From Rotaria sordida (Eukaryota > Rotifera > Eurotatoria > Philodinida > Philodinidae), in contig CAJNOL010000046.1 in the NCBI GenBank assembly GCA_905250125.1, positions 124,001 through 188,000 of the forward strand: a stretch of DNA of 64,000 bases, read 5' to 3'. The translations under genes and the position numbers were made by a program. A model generated the notes under the pieces. It did not search any database and had not been told where the DNA came from. It worked only from the letters and a program-made list of their open reading frames with translations. This document shows, one piece after another, positions 11,244 to 24,767 of this stretch. The first letter of the stretch is position 1. Each line of letters starts with the position of its first letter.

Positions 11244-11947
11244 TGACAGAGGCTTTTTTATCTTATTGAGTTATAGATGCGTAAGCACAGAAAAAAAGCA
11301 AAACCTTTGTTTTTACATTTGAAGATATAAAACAGGTAAGGAAAGAAAAAAATGTGAAACGTTCTTCAGGCAAACATCGAGATAAAAGTTCCAATTTTTT
11401 TTAAAAACTATGTCAACAGAAGGCCATTCAGATTACTCTTCTAACATCTGGCTATACTTTAACCGATTGTTAGTTTGATCAATTGTAATCAAGAATGATC
11501 TGCAAATTACGTAAGGGATCCCATTTCCTCTTTCCGAAGTTTCTCGGGAACGGTTTGGCAAAAATTTCTGAAACTTTCAGAGTAGATAGATCTCGATGAG
11601 TAGAATAAAAGTTGTCATAGACTCAAAATTCCCAAATTCTTTCTTGCCAGAGATCTTGAAAGGTCAAGAACCACAAATGATCTGAGTTACCCCCCGCAAA
11701 CATCCGCGCTACGATTTTTCTGGACTGAATTTTTTTCTATGGCAGCTAGGAACAAATCTGAGTGCGCATTTTTTTTTCTTTGAAAAATATTGTTCCTGAG
11801 GCTCAGGAAAAGCAAAACACTGAAGGGGTACTGGATTACTCTTTCGAGAGTGTACCACAATTACATCGACTTCATGCGAATCGAATAAAACTTTCAGAGC
11901 TTGTAGAACTTGTACTTGTAAGCATAGCTGTAAGTTCAAAAAATTTT

Positions 11948-12047
11948 NNNNNNNNNNNNNNNNNNNNNNNNNNNNNNNNNNNNNNNNNNNNNNNNNNNNN
12001 NNNNNNNNNNNNNNNNNNNNNNNNNNNNNNNNNNNNNNNNNNNNNNN
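11948..12047. other. assembly gap (100 N)
   Basis: Exactly 100 N, a conventional scaffold-gap placeholder, ending in a TA dinucleotide repeat. True length is unknown. Confidence 0.99.
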
Positions 12048-12060
12048 TATATATATATAT

Positions 12061-12484
12061 ATAGGATTAATAAAATCAATATTATGCATGCGCTGCGCAA
12101 TAAGTCGTGTCTCGTTTATTATTCTTTTCTTTTTCTGTTTTTTTAATTTCTTCTGTATACTCTTGTACATGAAAAGTGTCATGTTACTGCAAGAGTATGA
12201 ATAAAAATGTATCTTTGTTTTTTTACACCACATTAGTGTGCGATTGTTATCGTTTAATAGATGTGAGAACACTTGTTTTTCTCAGAGTCACTGTCGTGCC
12301 TCGCACGCTTGTTCTGTTCAGATGATCTATCGACGGTAAAAGTGTTGTGCTTATATCTATAATAGATCATTGTGACTGAAAACTATAGTAATTTGACATA
12401 AAAAGCAGAAAAACAATAAAATAATAAACGAGACATGATTTATTTGGTAGTGCATGCATGACATTGATTTTATTAATCCTATAT
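12061..12484. mobile_element. MITE-like element with about 62-bp terminal inverted repeats
   Basis: The left end (12061-12123) begins ATAGGATTAATAAAATCAAT and runs through GCATGC to GTCTCGTTTATTAT. The right end (12420-12484) is its reverse complement with about ten differences. Both tips sit in TA-rich sequence (TATATA), so a TA or TATA target duplication is possible but cannot be resolved. The 300-bp interior has no transposase frame. It abuts the N gap, which may have failed to assemble because of the TA repeat and the hairpin. Confidence 0.75.
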
Positions 12485-14295
12485 ATATGGAAAGACAATT
12501 CTGAGAAAAGAGAACGAAGGACTTATTGAAGAACAGCGAGGGATGTATTCATAAGTTCAGATTCATCGAAGAGTGACTTCAATAACTTTTTTCTTGTCGA
12601 AAATTAGTTTTCTTTTTGAGACTTGAGTGAGAGCGGCTTGGAATGAAACGTTCGATATGATATTTGATTTTTTCTTGTCAAAAGTTTTTTGAGGCAGATG
12701 ACTTGAAGTGGAGTCCCATAAATGTAGAATTCGAAGCGCTATCGCTTGATAATATCTTCAAGTTAAACAGCGGTTAGAGTGGGTTGGAGCTTATTTTACT
12801 AATACCTACATCTTTATATGTGTTCATTTGATTCGTCCTAATCGTTGATCTATAGCAAATTATTGAAAGAATGCTTTTTATACCACTTTACGGAGAAAAA
12901 AGTCTTCATTTTTAATGTCGCAACTGATTTTGCGTTTTTCTCATAATAGAGTTTCTGATTTTGACATTTCTGTGCTTTTCAGATTTCTTCACCATTTAAA
13001 ACACTAGAAAGCTGGGTTTGATACCAAAATGAAGGCACAAATTAGCTCTATAACTTAACAAAGCTAAATTTTTTGATTTTTCTTTTAATATTTATTAAAA
13101 ACTAACCGTTTTGGGCCTACATCCTTTGGATTTTCTGTATTTTATCAGAGAAATTTTCTAGAAACACAAGCTGGAAGAAAACCGAAAAACCGATCCCTGT
13201 TAAATCATTGTAGCATGACATCTTGGCTACATTATAATATCAGTCCGAAATTTCTAGCATTTGCAATGGCAGAGAAATTTGGAATGCACAGAAACCTAAA
13301 CTTTGACCCATAATCTTAAGCTAATTTTTCGTAGGCTCAATATGTCAAACTGAACTTTTTACTGTGTGATGCCTAGCTCGAGATACATCTCCACTAAAAA
13401 TTTCATCAAGATTGAATAGTCGAAAAAGAAAATTCTTTTGTTGAGGCGAGGACTCCTCTTAATCTCGTCTTCATATCCAATAATTGTAATTCATATGTAA
13501 TCCAACTGATGTCAGTTAAAATAGACTAGAAACAATCTATATGTAAGTTCTTTGTTTTCTTTCATCTATTTTAATTTAACTTTTACGCGCTTTAAATAAG
13601 ATGTGTCATCAATTTTTGAGTGGCCTGAATAAAAAAAAGAAAAAAAAAGTTTCTTCCAGGCCTCTAGTTTACTATTGTAACAAATGATAAAATTCAACAT
13701 CACTGTTTTATTGTTTCCTATGTGATTACATTGATGAGATCGAACAACATCAGTATACGTTATCTTTATTGTTTTATTTTTTTGTTATTTTCGTCTTTTC
13801 TTTTTAAACGTGTTGAATATAATAAATGAGAACTATTTTATTTTCAAAATTACTATGATATCTCGTACTAAAAAAATGATAGTCTTTTTGACAGTGTGAC
13901 ATTTTTTATTTATAACCAGATGATCAAATTACTGCAGTTTAAAAAGAAAAAAAAGCGTACAAATGAAATAAATATAGATATGACGACGGGAGGGGGTTCG
14001 ACATGTATGATAAATACTACCTTGAATTACCTTTTCTTGATAGCTAGAAAGAAAAGAAAAAAAAAGTCCGACTTTAAAATTGTTGTTCGCATTTCTTATT
14101 TGAGATCAACAATGTTAAAGAGAAAAAGAAAAATGATAAATGAGTCATAGGTGACAATAAAAAAAACAGATAATAGCATTTGCTCTATATAGTTGTTTTT
14201 TGTCAGCCGCTTACTGAGTATACATCATACATCTTGATTTAAATATCGTTCTTTTTTCTTACTTATCTATAGAAAAATATATATATATATATTTA

Positions 14296-14305
14296 TTAAT
14301 TTTAG
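14296..14305 (+). promoter_or_regulatory. acceptor-like site 16 nt before the first ABC gene start
   Basis: TTAATTTTAG ends at 14305; the ATG is at 14322. The second ABC gene has the same arrangement, so this is either a trans-splice site or the end of a 5' UTR intron. Confidence 0.35.
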
Positions 14306-14321
14306 TTTAAATCGTCTAAAT

Positions 14322-17300
14322 ATGAGAAAAAATTTCAATGATCTAAATCATCAACAAGTATATCCTGATGATGGAATTATAGAACTTAATAATATTCCAA
14401 CACATACTATAACTGATGAAACACCTGAGGAATTTTTGTGTTGGTAGGTTTCATGATACTTATAATTATTCATTACTCTATTTTATTTTAGTTCTTCACT
14501 GAAAGAAGTTTTTAGAAAAAAGGATCATGAACATGATGAACAGAAAGGACCTGCAGAACTTGTCAGTTTTCTTGATCTTGTATGTTATCTATTTCATGTT
14601 TGAGACAAAAACTAACATAGGATATATATATATATATATATATATAGTTTCGTTTTACAACTAGAACAGAAGTTTTTTATATGATAATCGGCACTATTGC
14701 TGGTAAAAAGTTTTTCATTAAGGTTATTTTTATTTTATTGAATATATTTATCTTATTATTTAGCTTTGGCTCATGGTGCTGCATTTCCTCTCAGTAAATT
14801 CTTAATTAAATAGATAACAATAATTACATTCAAATATTTCTAGTGTTGCTTGTATTCGGAAATTTAACTGATATATTTACTGATCGAACATTCGACCTAT
14901 GTAAAGTAAATCTTACACAATATGAACAATTTTGTCCACCAGGCGTTGAACTTACTCCTGACAATTTTTTAAATGAAATTATGTATGATTTTATTTTCAT
15001 TTTATAAATTTTTTTGTTCGATATTTTCTAATCTAGAAAATGTAATGTGACAGGAGTGAACGGAACAGGAAGTCCTGACTTTTTAGGAAAGATCCGTGAA
15101 CAATCTATATGGCTTACTAGTAAGTCTTTTTGTTTTATAAAAATAAAAAAAAGCAACGAAAAATATTTTTGTGAAATATGAGTATTGAAGTTTATATTAT
15201 GAATCTTTATATTTTTCATCATTTTCAGTTCTATGTTTTCAAGTATGTATCTAGATACTTCGCAGTATTACACGTTAAGTTAACATCTCACGTTCACGAC
15301 TAAACATGCATATTCATCGAATCCTTTTCACTACTAGTAAAAAAAAAGTTCTACCTTATTTGTCAATTTATTCTATACCAAAAAAAAGATCTTAACCAAC
15401 TTTACTGTTTTTATATTTTCTTAATTTTAGTTATGGGATGTGCAACAATTGTACTAGGATATTTTCAAGTTTCTTTTTGGTCTATTGCATGTGAACGTCA
15501 AACACGTCGTCTTCGTGAAACATTTTTTCGATCAATACTTAGTAAAGAAATTGCTTATTTTGATATAAATAAAACTGGTCAACTTAGTACAAGATTGACT
15601 GAAGATGTTAATAAAGTACATGATGGTACAGGTGATAAACTCGGATCGGCATTACAATTTTTTGCTGCTTTTCTTACTGGTCTTATACTTGGGTATATTA
15701 AACTGATTTATTTTCTAGAATTTTATTTTTTCAATTTAGATTCACACGAGGATGGAAATTAACACTTGTTATACTTTCTGTTAGTCCATTGCTTTTTGCT
15801 AGTGCAGTTGTTTTAACAAGAGTATATAGACAAAAAAAAAAGAAAGTTTTGTTTTATTGAAAATTTTTTTTTGCTTCAATAGATAACAGCAACAATGACA
15901 TCACAAGAATTGAAATCATATGCAAAAGCTGGAGCTGTTGCTGAAGAAGTTTTAAGTAGTATACGAACTGTTTTTTCATATAATGGTGCAGCTTATGAAT
16001 TGAAAAGGTAACAAATCATAATTGATTAATTAAATATTTTTTTTCTTTTGTTTTATTTTAATAGATATGAAGAACATTTAAGATCAGCAAAATTAAGTGG
16101 TATTCGTAAAGGAGGATTAAATGGAATTTTAATGGGTATTGTGTGGCTTTTGATCTTTTGTGTTTATGCTTTGGTATAATTGACTTTTATTTAATATATT
16201 AAAATATTTTCGTTTATTGTTAGGGTTTTTGGTATGGTGCTAAACTTGTTCGGGAAGAGAATTTTTCCATTGGTGGAATTCTTATTGTAATATTGTCTAT
16301 CATTGAATAGTTCGATACTTTTACCTGTTTGATTTATATTTAGGTATTTTTCTCACTTGTTACAGCAATGTTTGGTCTTGGTCAAGCAGCTCCTCATCTT
16401 CAATCAGTTGCACAAGCTCGAGGTGCAGCTTATACATTATGGAATGTAATTGATACGGTAACAAGAATTTCTGTAGTCAATAAAAAAACATCCATTTTTG
16501 AACTCGTGCAACGAGAAAAATATTTCATATCAAACATGAAAATAAAACGAAATCGGAAGAAATGTGATATTTAGATATTTTCATACATGTGAATATTATA
16601 TATTGTTTGGTAATAGAGAGATTACCATAGATCTAATTTGAAAGAATTCTTATAAACCCAAAAAAATCGCAAAATACAAAAGAAAACAGATAATCTTCAG
16701 TCTAATTTAAAGAGCAATACACAATCAGTTTTCCTCAATCATTACAGATTTATCGCTCTTTCCTATGAAAAAAAGAAAACTCGCATACATTTATCATATG
16801 AATTTTATTTACTCTAGCCATCAAAAATCTCAATAGATGGTGAGAATGGTATTCAAAAGGAGGATTTAAATGGTGATATAAAATTTACTAATGTTCATTT
16901 TGCTTATCCATCTCGAATTGATGTTCCTGTTCTTAATGGACTTTCATTTACAGCTCAACGTGGTCAAACAACAGCACTTGTTGGTTCTTCTGGTTGTGGA
17001 AAAGTAAACATCTCAATTTAATATCAACTTCTCACAAAAATAAATCATTTATTTTAGAGTACATGTATACAATTATTGCAAAGATTTTATGATACAATTG
17101 ATGGTTCTGTTGAAATTGATGATATTCAAGTTAATCAATATAATCTTAGTTGGCTTCGAGAACATATTGGTGTTGTATCACAAGAACCAATTTTATTTCA
17201 AACAACAATTAAAGAAAATATACTTTTTGGAAAAACCAATGCAACACAAGATGAAATTGTAACAGCAGCTAAAATGGCTAATGCACATGATTTTATAAAA

Positions 17301-20300
17301 GAATTACCAGATAAATATGATACACTTGTTGGTGAACGTGGTGCACAATTAAGTGGAGTATGAAATATTCTTTTCTTTATGTTTTCCTAATTTATTCATG
17401 AATTAATTTTTCTAGGGACAAAAACAACGAATAGGTATAATGATTGTTAAATAAAAAGATAAGTTATTTGTTTTTCTTATTGAATAATTTTTGAATAGCT
17501 ATTGCTCGTGCACTTGTTCGTAATCCTCGTATTCTTTTACTTGATGAAGCAACAGTAAGAAGAAATTAAATAAATCAATTTGATTGATTATAAGATTTAA
17601 TATTGTAATGTTTTGTTATAGAGTGCTCTTGATAGAGAAAGTGAAAGTATTGTACAAGAAGCTCTTGATCGTGCATCGAAAGGACGTACAACAATTGTTA
17701 TTGCACATCGTTTATCAACTATAGTAAATGCATCAAAAATAATTGTTCTTGATAAAGGATCAGTAATTGAAGAAGGTAAATATACTAAAAAATGAAAGAA
17801 AATATTAAAATAAATAATTATTTAAGGAAATCATAAAACATTAATGAATGCACGAAGTGTTTATTATGGTCTTGTTGAAGCACAAAATTTACGTATGAAG
17901 AATAATGATCAAAAGGAACTTGAAAATGATGAAGATGATGAAATATCTAGTATGAAAAAATGTTTTATTTTACTTCTTTCTCATGTGAAAAGCTGAATTG
18001 AACTTATGAGGGATATTTTCTAACTGATTGATTGTTTTTGAGTCGGAACTATATATATGCATCATGTAGACTCTAATGAGATTTGAATATGCTGAAAAGA
18101 ATTTGAACTATTAGCTTATTGCTGCCGAGATATTGTATTTGTACAATATTTTTTAAGTTGATACCTTAACCTCCTTCAGAAAAACTGATTTTCGTATTTT
18201 GACTCGAAACTTTGCACAGCAACAAGACTTAACGAGAACAGTTCATCGTGAAAGTTTCACACCTTTTTTTTAACCAAAAGATCAGAAACTTTCACAATAA
18301 TTTATTCTCGTTAAGGTCTATCGCTGTGCATAGTGTTTCGAATGGAAATACGAAAATCAGTTTTCCTGAAGGAGCCCAAGGCATCAACTTAAAAAATACT
18401 GTACAAATACAATATCTCGGCAGCAATAAGCTAATAGTCTAGACGGAAAAAAAACAATTAAGCAGTTAGAGAATTTTTCTCATTAGCTATATCCAGAAAA
18501 TATCTGATAATATTTAATTGATTTTAGTCGATAATGAATTAAATCGATCTGTATTAATAAGTGATCACAATAAATCCTGTCATAATAAATCGATTGAAGA
18601 AGATCAAATAAATCAAAAAGGTGATCAAATAGACGAATCTCAAGAGGTAAGTTCTTGTTAAAAATTAAAAGTTTTATCTACAATAACCTAATATTATACA
18701 AAAATCATAAACAAATAAGATATATATTTGAAATAAAAAAAAATTTAGCATGTATCAGTTATTTAACTTCATTACAAATCCAAGAATGTTTCTTGCAAAA
18801 AAAATAATCATGTGTCAAACTCATAAGAATCTATAAAACTCAATATTGAATTATTAATTTTGTGTTTTTGCTTCAAAAGAAGAACATAAACAATATTTAA
18901 TATATGTAGCAATAAATAAAATTTTAAGCGAAATCATAATATAATTACTTTCTCTAAAAAAACTTTTTTTCAACATGCAATATAGTTTTAAAATTAATTC
19001 AAAAATAAGTTTTTCCATATGTATATATATGTTAACATCTTTGATTATTATTAGTATAACTTTCTTTTTGTTTAAGACAGTTGCACTTCTTAAACAAGAA
19101 GATTATTCTTCTGATCATGTAATTATTCAAATAAATATATTTATTTTTATATTCTATGCTTATTTTTCACAATAACATTGTTGATATCTGCCATTAATTC
19201 TTGCTTTTAAAGTCTGACTCTTTATGTTTGAAACTATAATAACCTTAGTTATATTCATATACTTTATATTTATTTTTGTTTTTTCTAATCTATTATTAGT
19301 ATTCTGGACGTTCACCATTTTTCGCAGTACTTCGAATGAATAGTCCTGAATGGTTTTATATTATATTGGCTTGTCTTGCTTGTATTTGTAATGGAGGTTA
19401 GAATGATACTTTTTTTTGTTTTTGTTTTTGTTCTGTTTATTTCGATATTTTTATTTTATCTTAGGTGTTCAACCAATATTTGGTATTATTTTAAGTAAAG
19501 TGATTGCAGTAAGTTAAATTTTTCTTTTGTTTACAAAAATAAAAATTACTTTTAAAGGTATTTGAAGAATGTGATCCACACATACAAGAAAAACGTGTAT
19601 TAATTTATGTTTTATTTTTTATTGGTATTGGTTTGATTACATTATTTACAATGTTTTTACAAGTAAATATTAATTAAATTTATTTTTAATTAAATTCTTC
19701 TTTAGAGTTTTCTTTTTGCAATATCGGGTGAAACATTAACACAACGTCTTCGTGCTAAAATCTTTCAAACTTTATTACGACAAGAAATTACTTATTTTGA
19801 TCGACCAGAAAATAATACAGGTGCTTTATGTACACGTCTTGCAACTGAAGCTTCAGATGTTCAAGGAGTAAGATTTTCTTTTTTCGAAATTTAAAAAAAA
19901 AGAATAATTCTTTTTGTTATTTTTTAGGCTACTGGTATTCGAATTGGAACAATGTTACAAAATATATCAAATCTTGGTGTTGGAATTATTTTAGCATTTA
20001 TTTATGGTTGGTCATTAACATTAATTATGTTAGCTTTTGTACCATTTATGATTATTGCTGGATTTTTACAAATGTATCTATTGACTGGATTTACAACTAA
20101 AGTATGTTTAAAAGAATTTGAAATGAAAATTTTCTACCGTTTATGTTATAGGATAAAAAAGTTTTAGAAAATGCTGGAAAGGTTTGTTATGAAGATGATT
20201 ACAGAAAAGAAAAATGTTTATTGTCATTAAATTAAATAGATTACGGTTGAAAGTATATCAAATATTCGAACAGTAGCACAATTAACAAAAGAAAAACATT

Positions 20301-22504
20301 TTGGTGATGAGTATTGTAAAATACTTGATGTTTGCTTTAAGTAAATACAAAGAAAAATTTGTTTACTTTTAAATATTAATTTGTTTTTTTTTTCGTGTTT
20401 TTAGAAATAGTATTAGACGAGCACATATATTTGGTTTATTATTTGGTTTTACTGATGCGGTAGAGTTTTATTTTTTATTTGATTATTTTAAAATAAATCA
20501 TATTCTATTAAGATAATGTTCTTTGCAATGGCAGCTCTATTTTCTTTTGGAGCTTGGAGAGTTGAACAAGGAGCAATGACGTAAGTTATTATTCTTATTT
20601 TTTTCAAACAAATTAAATAAAATTCTTATTTCCCTAGTTTTGAAAATGTTATGCTGTAAGTGTATAAAATATTTTTTGAATAAAAATTAAATTGCTTGTA
20701 TGTAATTTAGTATACTTAATTGTATACTTTTTGGTGCAATGGCTGTAAGTCAATTTCATAGAAATGAATATATTTGAATTTTACTTTTTTCGTTTGATAA
20801 AGGTTGGTCAAACATCATCAATGGCACCGGATTATTCAAAAGCAATTGTATGTTAGAATTGTTGGTTTTTTTTGTAACGAGATGAGGAAGATGAGCGGTT
20901 TTAATAATCTAGAGTTCATCGAAAAACATTTTGATTTTATTTCAACGTGTGCCTAAAATTGATAATTGTTCAAATACTGGAAAAATATTGGTAATAAAAG
21001 AAAGTTTTCTACAAACAAACCATTTATTTTAATTTGTTCTATAAAAAGGAAAATTTTGATGGTGAAATTGATTTAAAAGACTTGGAATTTTATTATCCAA
21101 ATCGACGAGAAGTACAAGTTTTAAAAAATTTTAATTTAACAATTCAACCTCGTATACAACAATCCTTTCTTGTTCTTTTTCGCAAAAATTTAAATTTCAT
21201 TTAAATTTAGATAAACAAATTGCTCTAGTTGGTTCATCTGGTTGTGGAAAAAGTACAATTATTCAATTACTTGAACATTTTTATGATCCAACAGGTGGAC
21301 AAATAGTAAGTTAAAAATATAAAAACATCAAACAAGGAGATTTATTTTAGCAATGTCTTCTTACAAAAATAAAAGTATTATTTAACTCTCAGCAGTGTTC
21401 AGACTTCCGAAAAAGGAAATTTCGGAAGTTTCGGAGCTCTCAAGCATTTGTGTTCTGAATTGCACGTTACTTCCTAAAAATGATGTAATTTCCGAAATTT
21501 CTGAAATTTTCGCAATTATGTACTTACAGAAATTTCTGAAATTACAGAAATTGCTAAAATTTCTGAAATTTCCGATATGTCTAAGAACTTTTGATTTGCA
21601 CTGCTATATAGTTATCGATCTGATGGAAATTTCAGAAATTTGGGTAATTTCCTTTTTTGAAAATCTGAACATACCTCTTAACTCTTTCCTTACGAGATTT
21701 TTACAAAGATTACAAAAAAGAAAAATATGAATTTGCTCATAGAAGGAATAAAATGCATATATCTGGTTGAGACATTTTTTAATGTTCATTGAAAAAAATT
21801 AATTAAAAGAAGAAAAAATTATATTTTAGTTAATTAATCAAAATGAATTATCAAGTTTAAATCTTCAATGGTGGAGAAGTCAAATTGGTTTTGTTAGTCA
21901 AGAACCAGTTTTATTTAATTCAACAATTAGAGAAAATATTGCTTATGGTGATACAACAAGAATAGTATCTATGGAAGAAATTGAACAAGCAGCTAAAAAT
22001 GCTAATATTCATCATTTTATTACAACTTTACCAAAACAATATGAAACAAATGTTGGTGCAAGAGGTACACAATTATCTGGTGGTCAAAAACAACGAATTG
22101 GTATGAAATAGATGAAACTTTTCTAGAAGAAAATAAAAATAAATTTATTTTTGTTTTTTGTGTTTAATTTTAGCTATTGCTCGAGCACTTATTCGGAATC
22201 CAAAAGTCTTATTACTCGATGAAGCAACAGTAAGTATTAAATAGATGATCATATATTTATTAATTGATATCTAAATTGATTTTAGAGTGCACTTGATACA
22301 GAAAATGAACGTATAGTACAAGAAGCACTTGATGAAGCATCAAAAGGTCGTACAACTATTGTTATTGCTCATCGTTTATCAACAATACAAAACTCTGATC
22401 GTATATGTGTTGTTCGTCGTGGTCATATTGTTGAATCTGGTAAACATGATGAATTATTGGCACGCAAAGGATATTATTATCGTTTAGCACAAGCAAAGAA
22501 ATGA
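14322..22504 (+). CDS. ABCB1/P-glycoprotein-like full ABC transporter, copy A
   Basis: I trace 37 exons that join in frame to 1327 residues: 14322-14443, 14492-14579, 14648-14702, 14764-14793, 14844-14982, 15037-15119, 15431-15692, 15740-15821, 15883-16007, 16065-16173, 16224-16286, 16344-16457, 16818-17003, 17058-17357, 17416-17434, 17499-17554, 17622-17775, 17827-17949, 18528-18646, 19300-19396, 19465-19508, 19558-19662, 19706-19867, 19928-20101, 20152-20181, 20240-20340, 20405-20459, 20513-20580, 20638-20655, 20711-20744, 20803-20847, 20913-20990, 21049-21151, 21211-21305, 21830-22100, 22174-22229 and 22286-22504. The layout is TMD-NBD-TMD-NBD. Both NBDs have Walker [11 protein letters not shown]-loop VSQEP, signature LSGGQKQR, Walker B with catalytic Glu (LLLDEATSALD) and H-loop AHRLST. 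An acidic/polar linker (exons 18-19) joins the halves. Such pumps export lipophilic toxins at the plasma membrane. AATAAA lies at 22585. Confidence 0.93.
18108..18437. mobile_element. 330-bp fold-back element in ABC copy A, linker intron
   Basis: Starts CTATTAGCTTATTGCTGCCG and ends with its exact reverse complement. The two arms of about 160 bp match nearly throughout, leaving only a short loop. It lies between exons 18 and 19. The same element is at the same place in copy B (28999-29328), so insertion predates duplication or was carried over by gene conversion. Confidence 0.85.
21390..21677. mobile_element. hAT-like MITE (288 bp) with 8-bp target duplication, present only in ABC copy A
   Basis: The 8-bp repeat TTAACTCT flanks the insertion (21382-21389 and 21678-21685). 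In copy B the same intron has a single TTAACTCT at 32643-32650 with flanks otherwise matching, i.e. the empty site. The element starts CAGCAGTGTTCAGACTT and the reverse complement of its end reads GAGGTATGTTCAGATTT; AAAAAGGAAATT follows in both arms. An 8-bp duplication is the hAT hallmark. The interior is made of repeated GAAATTTC palindromes and has no transposase. Confidence 0.92.
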
Positions 22505-23894
22505 CATTTTATCTATTAAAAAAAAAAGACATTTCCATATTAAAAAATTTTATTTTGCTCTTAGTTTTGTTCGTAACACTTGTGAATAAATGAAAAACAA
22601 AATTAAATATGAATAGGATTTTATGAACAAAAGACAAGAAGAAGACAATAAAATGTACATAAAGCACGCATAAAAACAATGAGAAAAGCAATTGTTCATT
22701 TATCGTATTTCTTTCTTTGTATAGGTTAAATATTGTGATGGACTATCTGATAGAAAAGAATAGAGATGGATGAAAAATTCAGCTCGAATCTCATACATTA
22801 ACAACATTCTTATGTTTTATTTTGCACACATGACACTATTCAACTCTAACACAATGCAATTTTTCGATCATACACGAATAGAGAATGATGAGGCAAAATG
22901 AAATACTTATACGACCATAATCTGCTGGATTAAAAATATTATTTACAATAAGATATATATTTTATTCTTTTGGATGTATGTATCAGACGAGAAATTGAAA
23001 ACTAAGAAAAGAATGTGGACAGACTTTCAACTAAACCACAGTATATCATAAATATATTATTATTTAGACAAATTGAATTTATCCTGGATTCTATATAAAA
23101 ATCAAAGCGATAATTCTTTTGGATTGTACATGATTCGGCTAATAAAATGGACAAAATAAAAAAAGAAAACAAAAAACAAGAATCAATAGACGAAAAGTAT
23201 GCCGAAAAAAAAAACAGCAAGGTTACCATCCTATGTATAGATAATTTTTATTTTATTGAATTGATAACAAGAATAGTTTAGGCTCGATGAAATTATTTTT
23301 CCGTTTATATTACCCACACTATTGTTATGGATATTCCTAATAAAACTATGGGTCGACATGTTCGGTTTTGTGATGGGCTTTGGCTATCGAGACATTGAAT
23401 CTGGAAGTTTCTCAACTATGACGAAGATTTACTTTGATGATGAAATTCAGTACGAAAATATAGACACATGAAAAGTCTATATTCAGTTATAATGATAATA
23501 TTTTCATTTCATCCTTAATACAAGATAAAAAGTATTGATAAATCGAATTACACTGCACTATTGTAACCATAAACGCAAAGCCTACATGCTATTTCAAAGA
23601 ATATTGAAATGTCCCTGTCGTCGGTTCGTTTCACGGATAATAATCTAAATATAAGAGAGAACATGATGAATTATGAGTTTATTTTTGTGTATATTTGAAG
23701 CATGTCAAGAAAGGTGAAGTATTGTCGTAGGATCTTATAAAAAAAAAGCTATATTTGATTGAAATATAAAAATCAACAATAAAACAATATTAGAAATTCG
23801 GCCAAAAAAAATAGTTAACTATTCTATACAATTTATTTTCAATTTAAAGTAAATTTATGCTTTAGGGTCTGATTTAACTTGAGCGCTAAAAAGT

Positions 23895-23942
23895 GTCGTA
23901 TCGAAGCTATACCGATCGACGAAGTTATAACTTCGATACGAC
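23895..23942. repeat. 17-bp-stem hairpin
   Basis: GTCGTATCGAAGCTATA and TATAACTTCGATACGAC pair with one mismatch around a 14-base loop containing CGATCG. Function unknown; no poly-T or gene association is obvious. Confidence 0.5.
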
Positions 23943-24767
23943 TTGTATATATTATTCGATGATTCATGCATGACTGCACAGTATCAATAAATTCACTCGA
24001 GGGAAATAACTGAGGAAAACAAGAAGAAAAGAATCTGAATCATGCAAAGGACATTGTTTCTATTTTCTTGTATCCAAGTCTATATTAAGAATAAAGAAAA
24101 AACAGATTCATATAACAGTTGTAATTCGAGAAACAGATTCATTCTGTTAAATAGAGACGAAAGAATAAGTGCTACTAACGATAGAATCAAAATAGAGAGA
24201 ATATAGCTGCATCCACATATATTCGATGTTGTTATAACTAAACGTCGTATTACTGCTTTTCGAATCAGTATGCATTCGAATATTTCTATGATTCTTCACA
24301 TATTTTCTTTTCTCGTCTATCTATAGGTTGTTTTTCTTTTATTACATTGAATTAACTAACAAACAAATAATTAGAAATAGAATAATAATTTGAACCAAGT
24401 CGTTTTGTTTAGAATTCGTTAATCCTTTTATAAATGGAGCCGCTACATTCTTCATAATTTCAATTAAAGTTTAATTCATATTTAACATGTGTTTTTCTCT
24501 ATCTGTGTTTGTCCATTCATCAGATGGCTTATTTATCTTCACTATATAGTAGAATGCGTGACTCACAGAAGATGTAATTCTTTATAATTTATTGTTATTT
24601 TATCGTTATTGAAATTTATTTAGTTGGTATAGATATTAAATATTTCTTATAGAAGAGGTTAAATCTTTTGAAATTGATTGGATCTATTGAAATTATTTTT
24701 TAATGATGTTCTAAAAAAAAACATTAAAAGAATATATCCTAACAGTTGGAAAGTATCAATTCGATTG

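Larger units (their letters stand above)
8436..14321. other. gene-poor AT-rich interval with repeats and an assembly gap
   Basis: About 5.9 kb between the PAQR3-like gene and the first ABC transporter. I find no chain of exons with splice sites and no recognisable protein on either strand. It holds the N gap, the inverted-repeat elements listed separately, dense TTAATATT palindromes at about 10940-11030, and TA repeats at 12048-12062 and about 14277-14292. An AGGGATGGGCC motif at about 10860 resembles a hAT-type terminus, but I see no partner end. The promoter of the ABC gene must lie in its right part. Confidence 0.7.

Noticed and set aside
11709..12272. 187-residue minus-strand open frame
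   Set aside because: It runs through the 100-N gap and AT-rich repeat; no real continuity of coding sequence.
13896..14150. 84-residue Lys-rich plus-strand frame
   Set aside because: Low-complexity A-rich sequence, no homology, no splice context.
18248..18442. 64-residue frame found identically in both ABC genes
   Set aside because: It is the right arm of the fold-back element; its mirror arm gives no matching protein, and identity is explained by gene duplication.
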